Assembly: GCF_001303895.1 (NCBI RefSeq) | Contig: NZ_LJSD01000051.1 | Coordinates: 372,001-436,000, forward strand | Direction of reading: 5' to 3' | DNA length: 64,000 nucleotides | Origin: Mesorhizobium sp. 1M-11 | GTDB lineage: Bacteria > Pseudomonadota > Alphaproteobacteria > Rhizobiales > Rhizobiaceae | Part shown: one piece after another, positions 51,168-59,667 of the stretch | How positions within the stretch are numbered: position 1 is the stretch's first letter | Layout: each line of letters begins with the position of its first letter | Position numbers and translations under genes: made by a program | The notes under the pieces: generated by a model | Seen by the model: the letters and a program-made list of their open reading frames with translations, nothing else | The model's database searches: none | Told to the model about the DNA's origin: nothing

Positions 51168-53077
51168 CTTTCGGGTCCTTTCAGCAGGATCTGAAAACGA
51201 GTGCCGTCCGGCCCGCTCTCGAGCACCGTGATGTCGGCGCCGAAGTCCTTGATGATGTTGTAGGAGATGGAAAGCCCGAGACCGAGGCCCGACCCCGCCG
51301 GCTTGGTGGTGAAGAACGGGTCGAACACCGCCTGCAGATCCCCTGCGGCGATGCCGGGCCCGGTATCTGCGATGACCAGGCTCGCGCCATCGGCGCTCGG
51401 CCTGGTGGTTATCGTGACGCGACGCCGCGCCGTTTCCTTCACGGCATCGAGCGCATTGGCCACGAGATTGACGACGACCTGCTCAAGCCTAATCGGCTCG
51501 GCCATCACCAGCATCGCCTCTTCGGCGAGATCCATCCGGAGCTCTGCCTGTTCCTCGTCGAAACGGTGCTCGAGCAGGCTGACGGCGTCACCGACCGCAG
51601 TGTTGAGATCGACCGGCCGCAATTGGGCATCCGGGCGCCGGGCGAAGCGGCGGATGTGGCTGATCTGGTCAGCCATGCGCGCCGTGAGCGCCCTGATCTT
51701 CTCCAGGTTGACCAACGCCTGCTCACTGTTGCCACGATTGATGAGTGTGGAGCCGCTATGGATCTGGGCGCGGATCGCCGCCAGCGGCTGGTTGAGTTCG
51801 TGCCCGATCCCCGCCGCCATCTGGCCAAGGGCCGCCAGCTTGGCGGATTGGATGAGTTCGTCCCGGGTCTGGCGAAACAGGGCCAGGGCATGCGCAAGAT
51901 CGCCGAGCTCATCCGGTTCGGCAGGCGGAAGCTGAACCGAATGCCGTCCTTCGCCGATGCTGCCCGCGGCCGCTGCCAGCAGGCGGATACGCGACAGCAC
52001 ATTGCGGTGCACGTAGAAGTAACCGATCGCGATTGCCAGGACGATCGACGACAACGCGATCGCTGCCAGCATCTTGCGGCCGGCATCGATGGCCTGCGCG
52101 GCGCGCAGGCTGGCGGCATTGGCGTTTGCCTCGATGGCCGTGACCTCGGCCTCGATGTTGCGGCCCAGGGTCTCCACCAGTCGTGCGTTTTCCTGCGCCA
52201 ATCCGCTCAGCTGGGCGGCCTGCGACATCTCGGAATTCTTGCGGTTCGGAATTCCGGTGCGCACATCCGCCTGCTCGAGTATGCGCCGGGCAAGCTGCCG
52301 CAGCGTGATGCTGTCGGGCCACCCCGAAAGCATATCCAGCCGCGTGGCCAGCTCATCAACGCTGTCGCCGAGGAAGGCGTTGGTCTCCTGGATCTCCGCA
52401 ACGGTGGTCGCGTTGACCAACCGGCCGATCAAACCTGTGGCGAGGTTCGCCTGGGCAATCGCGGTCAGAAGTGCCTCGCTCTTGCGCTGTTCGGCGAGTG
52501 CATTCGACCCGCCCGACTTTCGTGCCTCAGCCTCGATGTTGAACCGGATGTCATCGACGAGCGGATCGGCTTCCTCGATCAGATCCGCCTGCAGCCATCG
52601 CAGTTCGTCGATGTCGGAACGCATCGCTTCCAGGAGCGTGAAACGCTTGCCGGCCGCGATATCGATCCGGCTCAGATTCTCGCCGATGGCGCGGGCGACC
52701 GGACCGATCTGGGCAACGTCGCGCACGGCGTCGGGCTGGGCAAGCAGATCCTGCAAGACCTTCAGGCGTTCGCCATAGACGCCGCGCATTTCGTCATATT
52801 CGGCGCGTGTGCCGGCGCTGGTCAGCACCGCTGTCGCGGAGCCGATATCCGCCCCTGCCTTGGACAGGCGCGAGGCGAAAGCGAGACGCGGCATCTGCGC
52901 CTCGGCGATTGCGGAAAGCTCTCCAGAAAGCCTGGCATAGGAAAGCCAGCCGACGACGCAGGCCCCAACCGCCAGCCCGACAATCGCCACGAAGGCCGCG
53001 AACAGCCGCGCGCCGATGCCGAAACGCCAGCGGTGCTTGCGCGGCGGCGCCGGGATCGTTTGGGCTACTGCCGCCAT
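51164..53077 (-). CDS. sensor histidine kinase (PgtB/DctB-like)
   Basis: A 637-residue membrane kinase. Membrane helix 1 at about residues 25-47 (LFAAFVAIVGLAVGACVVGW), a long helical periplasmic domain, helix 2 near 305-325, a HAMP segment, the phospho-acceptor His in AAGIGHELNQPLAAIR, and the ATP-binding N box NLVANALDAVKE, then DTGPGI and GLGLGLSISYNI. The ATG at 53077 is chosen since the frame further upstream lies inside the preceding gene. It overlaps the binding-protein gene's 3' end by 13 bases and the regulator by 4. Confidence 0.9.
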   Translation of the reverse strand: MAAVAQTIPAPPRKHRWRFGIGARLFAAFVAIVGLAVGACVVGWLSYARLSGELSAIAEAQMPRLAFASRLSKAGADIGSATAVLTSAGTRAEYDEMRGVYGERLKVLQDLLAQPDAVRDVAQIGPVARAIGENLSRIDIAAGKRFTLLEAMRSDIDELRWLQADLIEEADPLVDDIRFNIEAEARKSGGSNALAEQRKSEALLTAIAQANLATGLIGRLVNATTVAEIQETNAFLGDSVDELATRLDMLSGWPDSITLRQLARRILEQADVRTGIPNRKNSEMSQAAQLSGLAQENARLVETLGRNIEAEVTAIEANANAASLRAAQAIDAGRKMLAAIALSSIVLAIAIGYFYVHRNVLSRIRLLAAAAGSIGEGRHSVQLPPAEPDELGDLAHALALFRQTRDELIQSAKLAALGQMAAGIGHELNQPLAAIRAQIHSGSTLINRGNSEQALVNLEKIRALTARMADQISHIRRFARRPDAQLRPVDLNTAVGDAVSLLEHRFDEEQAELRMDLAEEAMLVMAEPIRLEQVVVNLVANALDAVKETARRRVTITTRPSADGASLVIADTGPGIAAGDLQAVFDPFFTTKPAGSGLGLGLSISYNIIKDFGADITVLESGPDGTRFQILLKGPER

Positions 53078-54399
53078 CGAGCCCCCTGCGCGCCGGAAAT
53101 CTCGGCGATCAAGGCCTCCGCGTCGGCGAGCTTGCGCTCGATATTGCCGCGCAGGCGGGCGGCGAACTCGACCTGCAGCGGCGACCACGCGATGCGCCGG
53201 GGCCACTCGGCCTTGAGGGCGCTGTCGAGCCGATCCGCTTCGGCTTCCGAGATGGGCGGGGCCTCGAGATTGTGCCGCGCGCGCGACAGCAAACTCTGGG
53301 TCTTAGGCGATGCGATCTTCATCGCCTCGAATTCGGCAAGGCGCTTCCACAGACGCGCCAGGACCGCGCGGCGGCGGACGATATAGTCGTCGAACATGAG
53401 ATTGACGAGGCCGTATCGTTCGGCCGACAGGCCCGCGTCAAAGGTCGTGTCCTTGAGCAACCCGGCATCGTTACCGGGCAGGAGGTCGCGATTGAGCGAC
53501 GGAATGACCGGAATGCGCCCGACAGCCGGCGTAAGGAGGATGCGCTGGCCCTCTTCCGACAAAATGAAATCGATGAAGCGTTCCGCAGCATCGACATTTC
53601 GGGCACGCGACAGAATCCCGATGCTGGCGGGCACGAAGACCGTATCCGACGGCATGACAAAAACCGCGTCATTGGCACCGATGCTGGGCGTTCGGGCGAG
53701 AAAGTCGATCGTGATGCCGATGCCGAACCGGCGTTGCGCCACGCCGGAAGCAACGCCGAAACTGCGCGCGGTAACGGTGGAGAGATTGCCGCCAAGGTTC
53801 GAAAGCATCGCCCAACCCCTTTCCCAGCCGTAGGTCTGCAGCAGCGCTTCCACCATCAGATGCGTGGTGCCGGAACGCGAAGGTGTCGTGATGCCAATGT
53901 GACCGGAATAGGCGGGCTCCAGCAGCTGTTGCCATTCGCGCGGGCGTGCCAGTCCATACTGGGCCAGGTAAGCTCCGTTGTAGACGATGCCGTACCCCGA
54001 CAAGGCAAAACCGAGATAATAGCCGTCGGGATCATTCAACGGATAGCCGAGCACCTTTTCCGGTGCGCCCGTGTCGCGGGGATGGACTTTCCTCAGGCTC
54101 CCGTGCCGCTTGAGCAGCTCGAACGCATCGGCGGCGGACGCCCAGAACATGTCCGCCGGCTGCTCCTTCTTTTCGATGACGAAGCGGCTGGCGCTTGCGG
54201 TGTTCCGCTGGATTATCGAGATGCTTACGTCGCGATTTTTCTGTTCGAACGCCTTCTGGAACGGCTCGAAAAATGCGGGAGGGTAGGACGTTACGATCGT
54301 GAGCTTGCTCGGCTCCTCGGCCTGCGCGCCGACGGTGAACCGCAGCAGTATGAGAAAAAACCCCAGCAGTCGAAACGATCGCAATACCGAACAGTGCAA
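53065..54399 (-). CDS. PgtC-like periplasmic regulatory binding protein
   Basis: A 444-residue exported protein that begins a three-gene set with kinase and regulator. It is a paralogue of the importer's binding protein (48367-49686): shared segments include KLTIVTSYPPAFFEPFQKAF, DPDGYYLGFALSGYGI and TPSRSGTTHL. In the Salmonella Pgt system PgtC is needed for signalling by PgtB. The signal peptide is LLGFFLILLRFTVGAQA. The TTG start at 54399 has a GAGGA 7 bases before it; a TTG at 54384 is an alternative. Confidence 0.82.
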   Translation of the reverse strand: MHCSVLRSFRLLGFFLILLRFTVGAQAEEPSKLTIVTSYPPAFFEPFQKAFEQKNRDVSISIIQRNTASASRFVIEKKEQPADMFWASAADAFELLKRHGSLRKVHPRDTGAPEKVLGYPLNDPDGYYLGFALSGYGIVYNGAYLAQYGLARPREWQQLLEPAYSGHIGITTPSRSGTTHLMVEALLQTYGWERGWAMLSNLGGNLSTVTARSFGVASGVAQRRFGIGITIDFLARTPSIGANDAVFVMPSDTVFVPASIGILSRARNVDAAERFIDFILSEEGQRILLTPAVGRIPVIPSLNRDLLPGNDAGLLKDTTFDAGLSAERYGLVNLMFDDYIVRRRAVLARLWKRLAEFEAMKIASPKTQSLLSRARHNLEAPPISEAEADRLDSALKAEWPRRIAWSPLQVEFAARLRGNIERKLADAEALIAEISGAQGARWRQ

Positions 54400-54633
54400 C
54401 TGCCGTCCTCGACCCGAGTTTCACTTCCCTGCGGTTTTCGCAAAGGCCTCGGGTCTTGTTTTGGCCCTATGCGGCCTGTTTTTCCAGTCTGTTTTTCGTA
54501 ATGGCTCGGCCCCTTCGGATGTGGCCAACCCGCGTATTCGCCATTCGTGCCGTGCGCCTGCTTCCGGCGCGCCAAGGTCGACAGGTATCTTTATGCGGCG
54601 GAGCGGCCAGCCTCCCGGGAACACAAAACCGGC

Positions 54634-54654
54634 CGCCGCAGATGATCTGCGGCG
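54634..54654 (-). terminator. hairpin downstream of the MFS gene
   Basis: CGCCGCAGAT and ATCTGCGGCG form a 10-bp perfect stem with a one-base loop, 28 bases after the MFS stop on the minus strand. A run TTTTGTGT follows on that strand, so it probably terminates the transcript. A second, wider inverted repeat (GACCCGAG 54411-54418 with CTCGGGTC 54448-54455) also lies in this 283-base gap. Confidence 0.6.
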
Positions 54655-54682
54655 ACCGGAGTTGCTGTTGCAGGGCTTTGCC

Positions 54683-56110
54683 TCACCCATGCTTTCGCGT
54701 TGCGATCCCGGCGGCGAAGATGCCGAGAAGCGTGAGCAGCGCGATGCCGAGGCTGACATAACGCGCCGCATCGACGACCGAATCTCCGCCTGCCGCCATC
54801 AGCGTGCCGGCGAGCGCCGAGGTGATCGAGAAAGCGATGAGCTGCGTGATGGTGATCGCAGCAGCAGCCTTGCCGCCTTCGGCGGGATCGGTGGTGCTGC
54901 TCATCGCGGCAACGCCGAGCAGCGGCCAGGCAAGGCCGATGCCGATGCCGGCCAGCGCAAGCACCCCCGCCCAGATGGCAGCCGTCGTCAGGTCGGCGCC
55001 TTCCGCCTGCAGCAGGCCGTAGGCGATCAGCCCTGCCGTCAAAAGCAGCGGACCGAACCGGATGGCGCGACGGCGTGCCGTTTCGGACGAGACCGAGACG
55101 ATGAAAAGCTGGGCGATGACCCAGGCCAGCGAGAGCACCGCGCCGAGCAGTCCGGCGACCACCGGGCTCAGTCCGGCGAGCTGCTGGCCGAAGAACGGGA
55201 TGAAGTTTTCCACCATCACGCCGGCACTGAGCGCCGCGACGGTGAGATAGACCCATTTCAGCGTGTTGCCGCGGCGATAGGTCAAGCGTGGCAGCAGCGT
55301 GTTGTGCGAGCGGCGCTCGACCATGACGAACAGAAAGAGCAGGATAAGGCCGATGGCGACCGCCGCAAAGGTCGGCCAGCCGATCGGCACGATGGCGCTG
55401 AGGCTGACGGCGACGATGGCCAGGATCAGCGGAATGAGCGAGGCGACGGGCACGGGCGCATGCTGGCCGGAGCCCGCTTTGCCGGCGAATGAGCGTTGCG
55501 CGACGATCGCAAACAGCAGCGCGAACACCGCCAGCGCGCCATAGGACCAGCGCCAGAGCCCGAACTCCGCGAAGACGCCGCCGAGCACCGGGCCGACCAG
55601 GGTGCCGACGCCCCACATGGCCGAGACGACGCCGGTCGCCCGCGCCCAGTGCCGATCCGGCAGCGCCGCGCGGATGACCGCATAACCGAGCCCCGCCAGC
55701 AGGCCGCCACCCAGACCCTGCATGACCCGCGCAACGAGCAACAGCTCCATCGTCGGGCTTGCGGCATTGGCTGCACCGCCGACGGCAAAGATGACGAAGG
55801 CGATCACATAGGCCAGTGCCGGGCCCTTGCTGTCGAGAATGCGGCTGACGAAAAGCGAGGCAATGATGGCGGCGATGACAAAGCCGGTCGTCACCCAGGC
55901 ATAATATTGCTGCCCGCCGATGTCGGCGACGATGGAGGGCATGAGTGCGGCGGTGAAGTAGATGTTCATCGCATAAAGCAGAACGCCGCTGGCCATCACC
56001 AGCACGATGGCTAGATGCCTGCCGGACAACAGGTCGGACCAACCACTCGCCTGTGCTACGGGCGCGTTCAAGGGTTCGGCCGAAGCGGCCGATGTAACGG
56101 GATCATTCAT
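54683..56110 (-). CDS. MFS transporter (DHA2-type drug efflux)
   Basis: A 475-residue membrane protein with about 14 predicted helices, the number of the DHA2 branch. Motifs include LLVARVMQGLGGGLLAGLGYAV (motif B-like Arg) and GTLVGPVLGGVFAEFGLWRW (motif C, antiporter type). It is probably a proton-driven exporter of drugs or metabolites. It is divergent from the TetR gene at 56319 with operator palindromes between, so expression is likely repressed until the ligand appears. Confidence 0.88.
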   Translation of the reverse strand: MNDPVTSAASAEPLNAPVAQASGWSDLLSGRHLAIVLVMASGVLLYAMNIYFTAALMPSIVADIGGQQYYAWVTTGFVIAAIIASLFVSRILDSKGPALAYVIAFVIFAVGGAANAASPTMELLLVARVMQGLGGGLLAGLGYAVIRAALPDRHWARATGVVSAMWGVGTLVGPVLGGVFAEFGLWRWSYGALAVFALLFAIVAQRSFAGKAGSGQHAPVPVASLIPLILAIVAVSLSAIVPIGWPTFAAVAIGLILLFLFVMVERRSHNTLLPRLTYRRGNTLKWVYLTVAALSAGVMVENFIPFFGQQLAGLSPVVAGLLGAVLSLAWVIAQLFIVSVSSETARRRAIRFGPLLLTAGLIAYGLLQAEGADLTTAAIWAGVLALAGIGIGLAWPLLGVAAMSSTTDPAEGGKAAAAITITQLIAFSITSALAGTLMAAGGDSVVDAARYVSLGIALLTLLGIFAAGIATRKHG

Positions 56111-56239
56111 GGACGATGTCTCCTGGGAAATCTGCGGCTCAGCGCCGTCGGAATGGAAGCCTTCTCTTCATTCACACCTCGTGGAAAAGGCTGGCGTCGC
56201 CTCGTCAGGAACTGGACGCGGCAGCCTTTCCATAATAGA

Positions 56240-56255
56240 TTGAGCGATCACTCTA
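56240..56255. promoter_or_regulatory. TetR operator, MFS-proximal copy
   Basis: TTGAGCGATCACTCTA, an imperfect palindrome related to the site at 56285-56300 (centres 45 bases apart). It is positioned to block the MFS promoter. Confidence 0.65.
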
Positions 56256-56284
56256 TTTATCATCGCGACGACGTCAAGATATAA

Positions 56285-56300
56285 TAGAGCGATCGTTCTA
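56285..56300. promoter_or_regulatory. TetR operator, regulator-proximal copy
   Basis: TAGAGCGATCGTTCTA, differing at one base from the perfect TAGAACGATCGTTCTA at 39725-39740. It ends 18 bases before the TetR start codon. Confidence 0.75.
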
Positions 56301-56318
56301 AGATTTTTCGGGGAGCCG

Positions 56319-56918
56319 ATGGCACGCAAGCTCGTTCACGAACAGCATGAAGGGAAACGGCAGGAAATCCTGGCGGCGGCGCATCGCTGCTTCCTACGCC
56401 ACGGGTTGCAGGGCGCGTCGATCTCGATGATCTGCAAGGAGGCCGGGATCAGCCCGGGCCATCTCTATCACTATTTTCCAAGCAAGGAGGCCATCGTCGA
56501 GGAGATGGCCAACGACTACCTGGCGCAACTCCATGGCCATTTCAACGGCCACGAGGAAGGCGCAAGCACGGCGACCGTGCTGCTCTCGGAACTCTGGAGC
56601 ATGAAGGGCTGGGATGCTCTTTCCCACTGTCGCATCCTGTTCGAACTGCTGGCCGAAGCGGGCCGCAACGAGAAGATCCACGCCATCCTGATGGACAATA
56701 CCGACGGCATCCGCGCGCTTCTGGCAAAGACCCTGAAGGCGGGACAGGCACGCGGTGAGGTCGATCCCGACCTCGATCCGGGGCATACGAGCGCGGTGCT
56801 GGTGGCGATCCTCGACGCCGCGCCCATGCTGCCGCTGATGGCCTCCGACATCGACTTCGAGGAAAGCCGCAAGCTCATCACCACTATGGTGGCGAGGTTC
56901 CTGCAGCCGCCGAAGTGA
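56319..56918 (+). CDS. TetR family transcriptional regulator of the MFS exporter
   Basis: A 199-residue repressor. The DNA-binding region reads RQEILAAAHRCFLRHGLQGA and ICKEAGISPGHLYHYFPSKE, a standard TetR helix-turn-helix. The C-terminal domain (about 80-195) is helical and resembles AcrR/BetI-like ligand domains. Divergent to the MFS gene with shared operators, so it likely controls both. The 3' end is followed by an octanucleotide repeat tract. Confidence 0.88.
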   Translation: MARKLVHEQHEGKRQEILAAAHRCFLRHGLQGASISMICKEAGISPGHLYHYFPSKEAIVEEMANDYLAQLHGHFNGHEEGASTATVLLSELWSMKGWDALSHCRILFELLAEAGRNEKIHAILMDNTDGIRALLAKTLKAGQARGEVDPDLDPGHTSAVLVAILDAAPMLPLMASDIDFEESRKLITTMVARFLQPPK

Positions 56919-56930
56919 GGGAATAGGTAA

Positions 56931-57080
56931 GGGAGTAAGGGAGTAAGGGAGTAAGGGAGTAAGGGAGTAACATGATCCCTATTCCCCTATTCCCCTATTC
57001 CCCTATTCCCCTATTCCCCTATTCCCCTATTCCCCTATTCCCCTATTCCCCTATTCTCCTATTCTCCTATTCCCCTATTC
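56931..57080. repeat. octanucleotide tandem repeats in opposed orientation between convergent genes
   Basis: Five perfect copies of GGGAGTAA (56931-56970) are followed by a CATGAT spacer and 12-13 copies of CCCCTATT (from 56977 to 57079), the copies at 57056-57071 reading CTCCTATT. The reverse complement of the second unit, AATAGGGG, is close to the first unit, and a copy GGGAATAG stands right after the TetR stop. The tract fills the space between the TetR and aldolase stop codons, and the aldolase stop (57082-57084) lies in a degenerate unit. Confidence 0.9.
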
Positions 57081-57081
57081 C

Positions 57082-57744
57082 CTACCGCCCCCGGCCTTCC
57101 TCATTGGGCGCCAGGCCGTAGCTCATGCGGCGCATCTGTTCGATGACGCGAACCATCTCGTCCTCGGGCAGGATCGGCGGCTCGCCGAGCAGGAGCGCCT
57201 GGACATACATGTGCGACAGCGTCTCCACCTCGATCGCCAGCCACAGGGCCGCCTCCAGTGTCTTACCGAGCGATATCTGGCCGTGCTGGCCGAGCAGGCA
57301 GGCGAGGCGATCCTCGAGCGCAACCAGCGCATGGTCGGACAGCGCCTGTGTGCCGAAGGTGGCGTATTTCGCGCAGCGGATCGTCGAGCCGCCGGCAACG
57401 CCGGTCATGTAGTGGAAGGCCGGGATCGTCTTGTGATGGCAGGCCAGCGTGGTGGCATGCACCGAATGACAATGCAGCACGACATTGACGTCCTGGCGGT
57501 GGGTGAGGATATCGCGATGGAAACGCCATTCCGAGGACGGCATGCGGCCGACATAACGGCCGTCGAAATCCATCGACACGATGTCGTCGGCCTCCATGGT
57601 TTCGTAGGGCAGTCCGGACGGGGTGATCAGAAAGCCGTCGCCTGAGCGCACCGAGAGATTGCCGGCCGTGCCCTGGTTGATGCCGCTGGAATTCATGCGA
57701 CGGCAGATCGACACCATCTCCTTGCGCAGCGTCTTGTCACTCAT
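57082..57744 (-). CDS. class II aldolase/adducin family protein (FucA-like)
   Basis: A 220-residue zinc aldolase of the L-fuculose/L-rhamnulose-phosphate type. Motifs: GNLSVRSGDGFLITPSGL (phosphate site), SSEWRFHRDIL (catalytic Glu), VVLHCHSVHAT (His-x-His zinc ligands), LGQHGQIS, and ETLSHMYVQALLLG (third His). It is the last gene of the rhamnose-type operon, 3 bases after rhaM, and would split a phosphorylated ketose into DHAP and an aldehyde. Full length for the family. Confidence 0.87.
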   Translation of the reverse strand: MSDKTLRKEMVSICRRMNSSGINQGTAGNLSVRSGDGFLITPSGLPYETMEADDIVSMDFDGRYVGRMPSSEWRFHRDILTHRQDVNVVLHCHSVHATTLACHHKTIPAFHYMTGVAGGSTIRCAKYATFGTQALSDHALVALEDRLACLLGQHGQISLGKTLEAALWLAIEVETLSHMYVQALLLGEPPILPEDEMVRVIEQMRRMSYGLAPNEEGRGR

Positions 57745-57747
57745 TGT

Positions 57748-58065
57748 CTACTCCAGATGAAAAACCTGCTGCAGCGGCACCACCAGCGGTTCGTTGCGGT
57801 CGGTGACCTGCATGATGTCGGCCATGAAGTCCCACCAGCGGCGGTTGACCTCGGTCTGCGGCAGCGCGTCCATGGCGTGATCGTCGGCCCGCACCAGCGT
57901 CGCGAACAGATGGTTGGTCTCCGGGTCCAGCCAGATCGAATAGTCGGAGACGCCGGCCTTGCGCAGCGCCTCTCGCAGTTCCGGCCAGATCGCGTCGTGC
58001 CGCTTCCTGTACTCGGCGGCCTGGCCGGGATTGAGCACCATTCGGAAGGCAATGCGTTCGGGCAT
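57748..58065 (-). CDS. rhaM: L-rhamnose mutarotase
   Basis: A 105-residue enzyme that interconverts alpha and beta L-rhamnose. The N-terminal strand MPERIAFRMVLNPGQ and the active-site YRKRHDAIWPEL (catalytic His) are characteristic, with the WWDFMADIM segment and C-terminal LQQVFHLE. It lies 15 bases after rhaI in the same direction. Length is normal. Confidence 0.92.
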   Translation of the reverse strand: MPERIAFRMVLNPGQAAEYRKRHDAIWPELREALRKAGVSDYSIWLDPETNHLFATLVRADDHAMDALPQTEVNRRWWDFMADIMQVTDRNEPLVVPLQQVFHLE

Positions 58066-58080
58066 GGCAACCTCTCCGGC

Positions 58081-59370
58081 TCAAACGATGCCGCCGCCGG
58101 CGGCCGAGACGGCCGGCCGCTCGGCCGCGACCTTCGCCCGATAGCCGCTGGCGCGATAGGCCGTGATCGGATCAATGGCGCCGCCCCGGTTCAGGCGCGC
58201 CATGGCCAGGATCGGCTCGACATCGGTGCGGTAGGCGGCCTTCAGCGTCTGTGTCGCCATCAGCGCATCGTTCGTCTCCTGGAAGCCTTCCAGCGCCTTG
58301 CGGTCGACCAGCAGCGCCGCCGCATAGGCGCGCTGCACCTCGATGGCCGACAGCATCAGGCTCTCGATCGGATCGGTGACGTTGTGGCTCTGGTCGAGCA
58401 TGTGCGCCGGCTGGAAGTCTCGCGCACCATTTAGCTCGGCATCGACCAGTTCGTTGAAGACGAGGAACAGCCGGTAGGGGTCGATCGAGCCGGCATCGAG
58501 GTCGTCGTCGCCATATTTGGAATCGTTGAAGTGGAAGCCGCCCAGTTTGCCGAACTGGATCAGCCGGGAGACGATCATCTCGATGTTCACATTGGGCGCA
58601 TGGTGGCCGAGATCGACCAGGCAATAGGCCTTGTCGCCGAGTTCCCTGGCGATGATGTAATTGGTGCCCCAGTCCTGCACGACGGTGGAATAGAAAGCCG
58701 GCTCATACATCTTGTGCTCGGTGAACAGGCGCCAGTCCTGCGGCAGCTCGGCATAGATCGCCTTCATGGCATCGAGATAGCGTTCGAAGGCGCGCGCGAA
58801 ATTGACCTGGCCGGGGAAGTTCGAACCGTCGCCGATCCATACCGTCAGCGCCTTGGAACCGATGGTCCTGCCGATCTCGATGCATTCGAGATTGTGCTCG
58901 ACGGCCTGCCGGCGCGCCCCGGCATCGGCATGCGACAGCGAACCGAACTTGTAGGAATGCTTCTGGCCCTCAGCGTCCGAGAAGGTGTTGGAATTCATCG
59001 CATCGAAGCCGAGACCGAAACGCGAGGCCGCCTGCTTGAGACGGTTCGGATCGGCCTTGTCCCAGGGGATGTGCAGCGAGACGGTCGGGGTCGCCCGCGT
59101 CAGCTGGCTGATGACGGCGCAATCCTCGATCTTGTCGAAGACGTCGCGCGGTTCGCCAGGACCCGGGAAGCGGGCAAAGCGTGTGCCGCCGGTGCCGACA
59201 CCCCAGGACGGGATCGCCACGCCGAAGGCCTCGACTTTCTTCAGGATCGCATCGATGGAGATGCCGCGCCGATCGAGCTGTTCGCCGAGGACCGCATAGT
59301 CTGCGTCGAGCGCTTTCCTGCGCGCGGCGTTGCTCTGTTCGACGACATCACCCGCGATCACCGTTTCCAT
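58081..59370 (-). CDS. rhaI: L-rhamnose isomerase, rhizobial type
   Basis: A 429-residue TIM-barrel isomerase of the RhaI type described in rhizobia, converting L-rhamnose to L-rhamnulose. Typical segments are PSWGVGTGGTRFARFPGPG, PTVSLHIPWDK, and metal-site stretches TEHKMYEPAF, LVDLGHHAPN and GGFHFNDSKYGDDDLD. It is distinct from the E. coli RhaA family. The gene precedes rhaM. Upstream, a 297-base gap carries a RIME-like element, then the HAD-kinase-aldolase set in the same direction. Confidence 0.9.
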   Translation of the reverse strand: METVIAGDVVEQSNAARRKALDADYAVLGEQLDRRGISIDAILKKVEAFGVAIPSWGVGTGGTRFARFPGPGEPRDVFDKIEDCAVISQLTRATPTVSLHIPWDKADPNRLKQAASRFGLGFDAMNSNTFSDAEGQKHSYKFGSLSHADAGARRQAVEHNLECIEIGRTIGSKALTVWIGDGSNFPGQVNFARAFERYLDAMKAIYAELPQDWRLFTEHKMYEPAFYSTVVQDWGTNYIIARELGDKAYCLVDLGHHAPNVNIEMIVSRLIQFGKLGGFHFNDSKYGDDDLDAGSIDPYRLFLVFNELVDAELNGARDFQPAHMLDQSHNVTDPIESLMLSAIEVQRAYAAALLVDRKALEGFQETNDALMATQTLKAAYRTDVEPILAMARLNRGGAIDPITAYRASGYRAKVAAERPAVSAAGGGIV

Positions 59371-59426
59371 ATCGTCTTCCTCCTCCTCACCTCAGCGTGC
59401 GCATTTTTTTTGCGCGATCGTCGGCG

Positions 59427-59630
59427 CTGCCCCTCATCGCCCTGCCGGGCACTTCTCCCCGTAAACGGGGAGAAGGAGGCTGGCCGCAGCGACGGTGCTC
59501 GTCCTGCAACGCAGGCAATTGGCGAAACCCTCGGTGGAAGCGTCCCTCTCCCCGTTCACGGGGGTCCGAAGGACGGGCGAGACCCGTGGCTCGCCCCGGT
59601 ATGGATGCCGGCAGGCAGGTGAGGGGCAGC
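59427..59630. repeat. RIME-like intergenic palindromic element, copy with insertion
   Basis: Outer arms and the CTCCCCGTNAACGGGGAG inner palindrome match the element at 26024-26188. This copy has a 3' interior insertion of about 40 bases (near 59560-59602, including GACGGGCGAGACCCGTGG, itself palindromic). It separates the HAD gene from rhaI. Confidence 0.78.
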
Positions 59631-59667
59631 GTCGACGATCCAAAACAATTGAGTGCGTGCATCAGCC

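Noticed and set aside
51566..53386. 606-codon plus-strand frame opposite the histidine kinase
   Set aside because: Shadow frame of a gene with clear kinase motifs.
54411..54455. Inverted repeat GACCCGAG/CTCGGGTC read as a terminator of the pgtC-like gene
   Set aside because: It lies upstream of that gene's start, not behind its stop, and has a long unpaired centre.
56931..57080. Array resembling a CRISPR at first sight
   Set aside because: The unit is 8 bases, there are no spacers, and no cas genes are nearby.
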